The notes under the pieces are model-generated. The model saw only the letters and a program-made list of their open reading frames with translations. It had not been told where the DNA came from and made no database searches. From the IMG/VR virus record IMGVR_UViG_3300045966_000006, positions 1 to 30,169 of that record: a stretch of 30,169 nt of DNA; one strand, 5' to 3'. Shown here one piece after another: positions 28,782 to 30,169 of the stretch. The stretch is from a virus. Position 1 is the first letter of the stretch. Every line of letters starts with the position of its first letter. A program made the position numbers and the translations under genes.

Positions 28782-29588
28782 TCAGTCCTCCGATTCGTCG
28801 AACGTTTCCGCGTGGTTCGGCGTGCGTGTCCGCAGCGGATACCAGATCGATTGTTTCGATTCGCGCACGACGACATGCTTTTTCGTCGCGCCGATCGCCT
28901 TGAAAAAGGCGGCGCGATCCGCCGGCGTCTGACAGAACACATGCACAGTCAACGGCGTGTCCTGGTCGTTCGTCGACGGCAGACCGACCCATTCCGCCGC
29001 GGCGTCATGGTCTTTGATTTCCGACGCCGGCCGGCTGACCATGACCAGCGCCGCCAGCTGTTCGGCGTCGTAGCCGGTCCCCAGCAGCGTCGTCAGGTCC
29101 GAATCGCTGATCGATTTCAGCATGTCGGTCAGCTGCCGGTCGTCGACGTCGGCCAGCTGTGCGATCTGGTTATCGCCGATCAGCAATTTGAGCGCTCGCG
29201 GATCGGACGGCGCCAGGTCCAGGCGAATCACCGGAACCGCCGGCAGCTGCAATTTCTTCGCGGCTTCGACGACGCCGTGACCGGCCAGGATCGTCCAGTC
29301 ACGCGCGACGACGACGTTTCGATACAAGCCGTGTTCTTCGATCGATCGACACAAATGGTCCAGCTGTTCGGCGGTATGCGTGCGGTAGTTCTGCGGGTGC
29401 GGACGTAAGGTCGCGACGTCGGCGGATTCGCGCCGCAGCACTGGCGCGGGCGCGCCGTTCGTGCGGCGGCGTGCGGCCGTCGACGCTGGCCGCGTTGAAC
29501 CGCGTTTCGCCGACACTGGCCGCGTCTTTCCGCGTTTGGCCGTTACAGGTTTCTGGCGTCGGTCACGCCGGACAGTAGCCCGTCCCAC
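28782..29588 (-). CDS. ParB/sulfiredoxin-fold domain protein
   Basis: Starts at GTG 29588 (AGGA ten bases upstream); an internal GTG at Val25 is possible. Residues 1-50 are basic with two copies of a [TS]AKRGxTRP repeat. Residues 56-125 are a ParB N-terminal-like domain: LRPHPQNYRTH, LCRSIEEHGLYRNVVVARD, ILAGHGVVEAAKKL (Val where an Arg is common in the GHGR motif). A helical part follows to about 185, then a beta-rich C-terminal domain (LTVHVFCQTPADRAAFFKAI) closing with KQSIWYP. Such proteins occur next to DNA-modification enzymes in phages. It overlaps TerS by 46 bases and the glycosyltransferase start follows after four bases, so the pair is likely co-translated. Confidence 0.85.
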   Translation of the reverse strand: MGRATVRRDRRQKPVTAKRGKTRPVSAKRGSTRPASTAARRRTNGAPAPVLRRESADVATLRPHPQNYRTHTAEQLDHLCRSIEEHGLYRNVVVARDWTILAGHGVVEAAKKLQLPAVPVIRLDLAPSDPRALKLLIGDNQIAQLADVDDRQLTDMLKSISDSDLTTLLGTGYDAEQLAALVMVSRPASEIKDHDAAAEWVGLPSTNDQDTPLTVHVFCQTPADRAAFFKAIGATKKHVVVRESKQSIWYPLRTRTPNHAETFDESED

Positions 29589-30058
29589 TTGCTACCGTCC
29601 TGCGAGGAATGGTCCGGTAACGCCGTGATCCTGGCGCGTCCACTTGGCGTCAATCCGAGTTCGACCCATAGCCGGTGACAGTGTGCCAGAGCTTTGTCGG
29701 CGATCGCCAGGAACGGATTCGCGATCGGTACGCCTTTCGGCGTTTTGACCAGCATGCCGAGCGCGCGGATTTTCGTCTGTGCTTCCAGGTACCGCGACCA
29801 TTGTTGGCACAGCGCCAGCAGGACCGTCCGTTCCGCTTCCGTCGCCAGGCGGCAGTTCCGCAGCATCGGCGCGACGCGGCGCCACTCGGCTTCGGCGATC
29901 GGATCGCCGGCCAGTTCGATCGGCGGCGTGTCGAACGCCGGCGTCGCCGCCGGCGGCTTCGCTTCGCCTGGATTGATCCGACGCTTGCCAGGATTACCGC
30001 GAATCAGCCGCATTTGTGTCGGCTGCGGTCGGCGTCCGCTGTTCCAGTTACCGGCCAT
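29543..30058 (-). CDS. Terminase small subunit (P27 family)
   Basis: This encodes 171 residues from ATG 30058 (MAGNWNSGRRPQPTQMRLIR); a TTG at 30070 in frame would fall within the hairpin. The hallmark RLIRGNPGKRRINPGEAKPP is the P27-like TerS N-terminus. The middle holds two helices (IAEAEWRRVAPMLRNCRLAT, VLLALCQQWSRYLEAQTKIR) and a helical C-terminus (LAIADKALAHCHRLWVELGL, TPSGRARI). The protein recognises the packaging site and recruits TerL. It is the first gene of the late operon. Confidence 0.95.
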   Translation of the reverse strand: MAGNWNSGRRPQPTQMRLIRGNPGKRRINPGEAKPPAATPAFDTPPIELAGDPIAEAEWRRVAPMLRNCRLATEAERTVLLALCQQWSRYLEAQTKIRALGMLVKTPKGVPIANPFLAIADKALAHCHRLWVELGLTPSGRARITALPDHSSQDGSKWDGLLSGVTDARNL

Positions 30059-30068
30059 AGCGTTCGAC

Positions 30069-30093
30069 AAACTGCACTTTTTTAGTGCAGTTT
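30069..30093. promoter_or_regulatory. Nine-bp hairpin just upstream of TerS
   Basis: AAACTGCAC (30069-30077) and GTGCAGTTT (30085-30093) are exact complements around a TTTTTTA loop. It ends 11 bases before the TerS ATG. On the minus strand no T-run follows the stem, so it is not a classical terminator. It may bind terminase as part of cos or control TerS translation. Confidence 0.6.
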
Positions 30094-30169
30094 CCGTGGG
30101 GCCCCTGCAGAAATGGCCGATTTTCGGCGGTTTTCACGATTCGATTTTCCGCGAAAATGCGTCCGTCGA
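30094..30169. other. Right-end cos/packaging-site candidate with clustered dyads
   Basis: No gene is seen. The stretch holds GGGGCCCC (30098-30105), GCCGA-TTT-TCGGC (30116-30128) and ATTTTC-CGC-GAAAAT (30144-30158). The last seven bases, CCGTCGA, are the complement of the first seven of the window, TCGACGG, so joining the ends makes the palindrome CCGTCGATCGACGG. Together with the position between HNH and TerS genes this suits a cos region, but chance cannot be excluded. Confidence 0.4.

Noticed and set aside
1-30169. CRISPR array or insertion sequence
   Set aside because: No regularly spaced repeats with unique spacers and no transposase or terminal repeats were seen; the repeats present are explained by coding modules, operators or arm-type sites.

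Overview
The window is a GC-rich tailed-phage genome, most likely a temperate siphovirus of an uncultured bacterium. It has an HK97-type head (P27-like small terminase, Terminase_1-type large subunit, protease-capsid fusion, HK97-type portal), a long-tail cassette (tail tube proteins, frameshifted tail chaperone, 776-residue tape measure) and a lysogeny block (tyrosine integrase, excisionase-like protein, divergent repressor-type regulators, an attP-like tRNA fragment). A lipoprotein among the distal tail genes hints at a diderm host. Only its tRNA-Thr(CGU) can be inferred as the attachment target.

Layout. Positions 10059-30058 are one late operon on the minus strand, read from right to left: TerS, a ParB-domain protein, a TET-associated-type glycosyltransferase (TAGT), TerL, a small ribbon-helix-helix (RHH) protein, protease-capsid fusion, portal, head-tail connectors, tail terminator, two tail tube paralogues, chaperone G and its G-T frameshift product, gp10-like protein, tape measure, repeat-rich hub protein, tail fibre-like protein, lipoprotein and a jelly-roll-like protein. 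Positions 8988-9115 form a divergent regulatory region between a minus-strand HTH gene and two plus-strand HTH genes, which meet the end of the late operon. Positions 209-8987 are a minus-strand early/lysogeny operon of mostly small overlapping genes: a possible replication gene with a candidate origin inside it, RHH regulator with an operator over its start, excisionase, integrase, many conserved small phage proteins, a VRR-NUC nuclease, a cupin, a 45-residue membrane peptide and an HNH nuclease. One small zinc protein (1672-1893) runs on the plus strand inside this block.

The HNH gene lies at the left edge and TerS at the right edge, both on the minus strand. Joining the ends gives the usual HNH-TerS-TerL order, so the window is probably a complete or nearly complete circularly closed or cos-cut genome of about 30 kb. 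The right edge is full of hairpins.

Most distinctive are: (1) TAGT and ParB-domain genes between the two terminase genes, suggesting DNA hypermodification linked to packaging, with no TET dioxygenase or DNA methyltransferase seen here; (2) an integrase with an HTH-like domain inserted just before its catalytic arginine; (3) a tRNA-Thr 3' half flanked by three perfect 10-bp repeats, a likely attP with arm sites; (4) a chaperone frameshift whose second frame ends exactly at the next start codon. At least three small early genes show coding sense split over two frames, which points to sequence errors or decay. No lysis cassette and no polymerase, primase or helicase was recognised.
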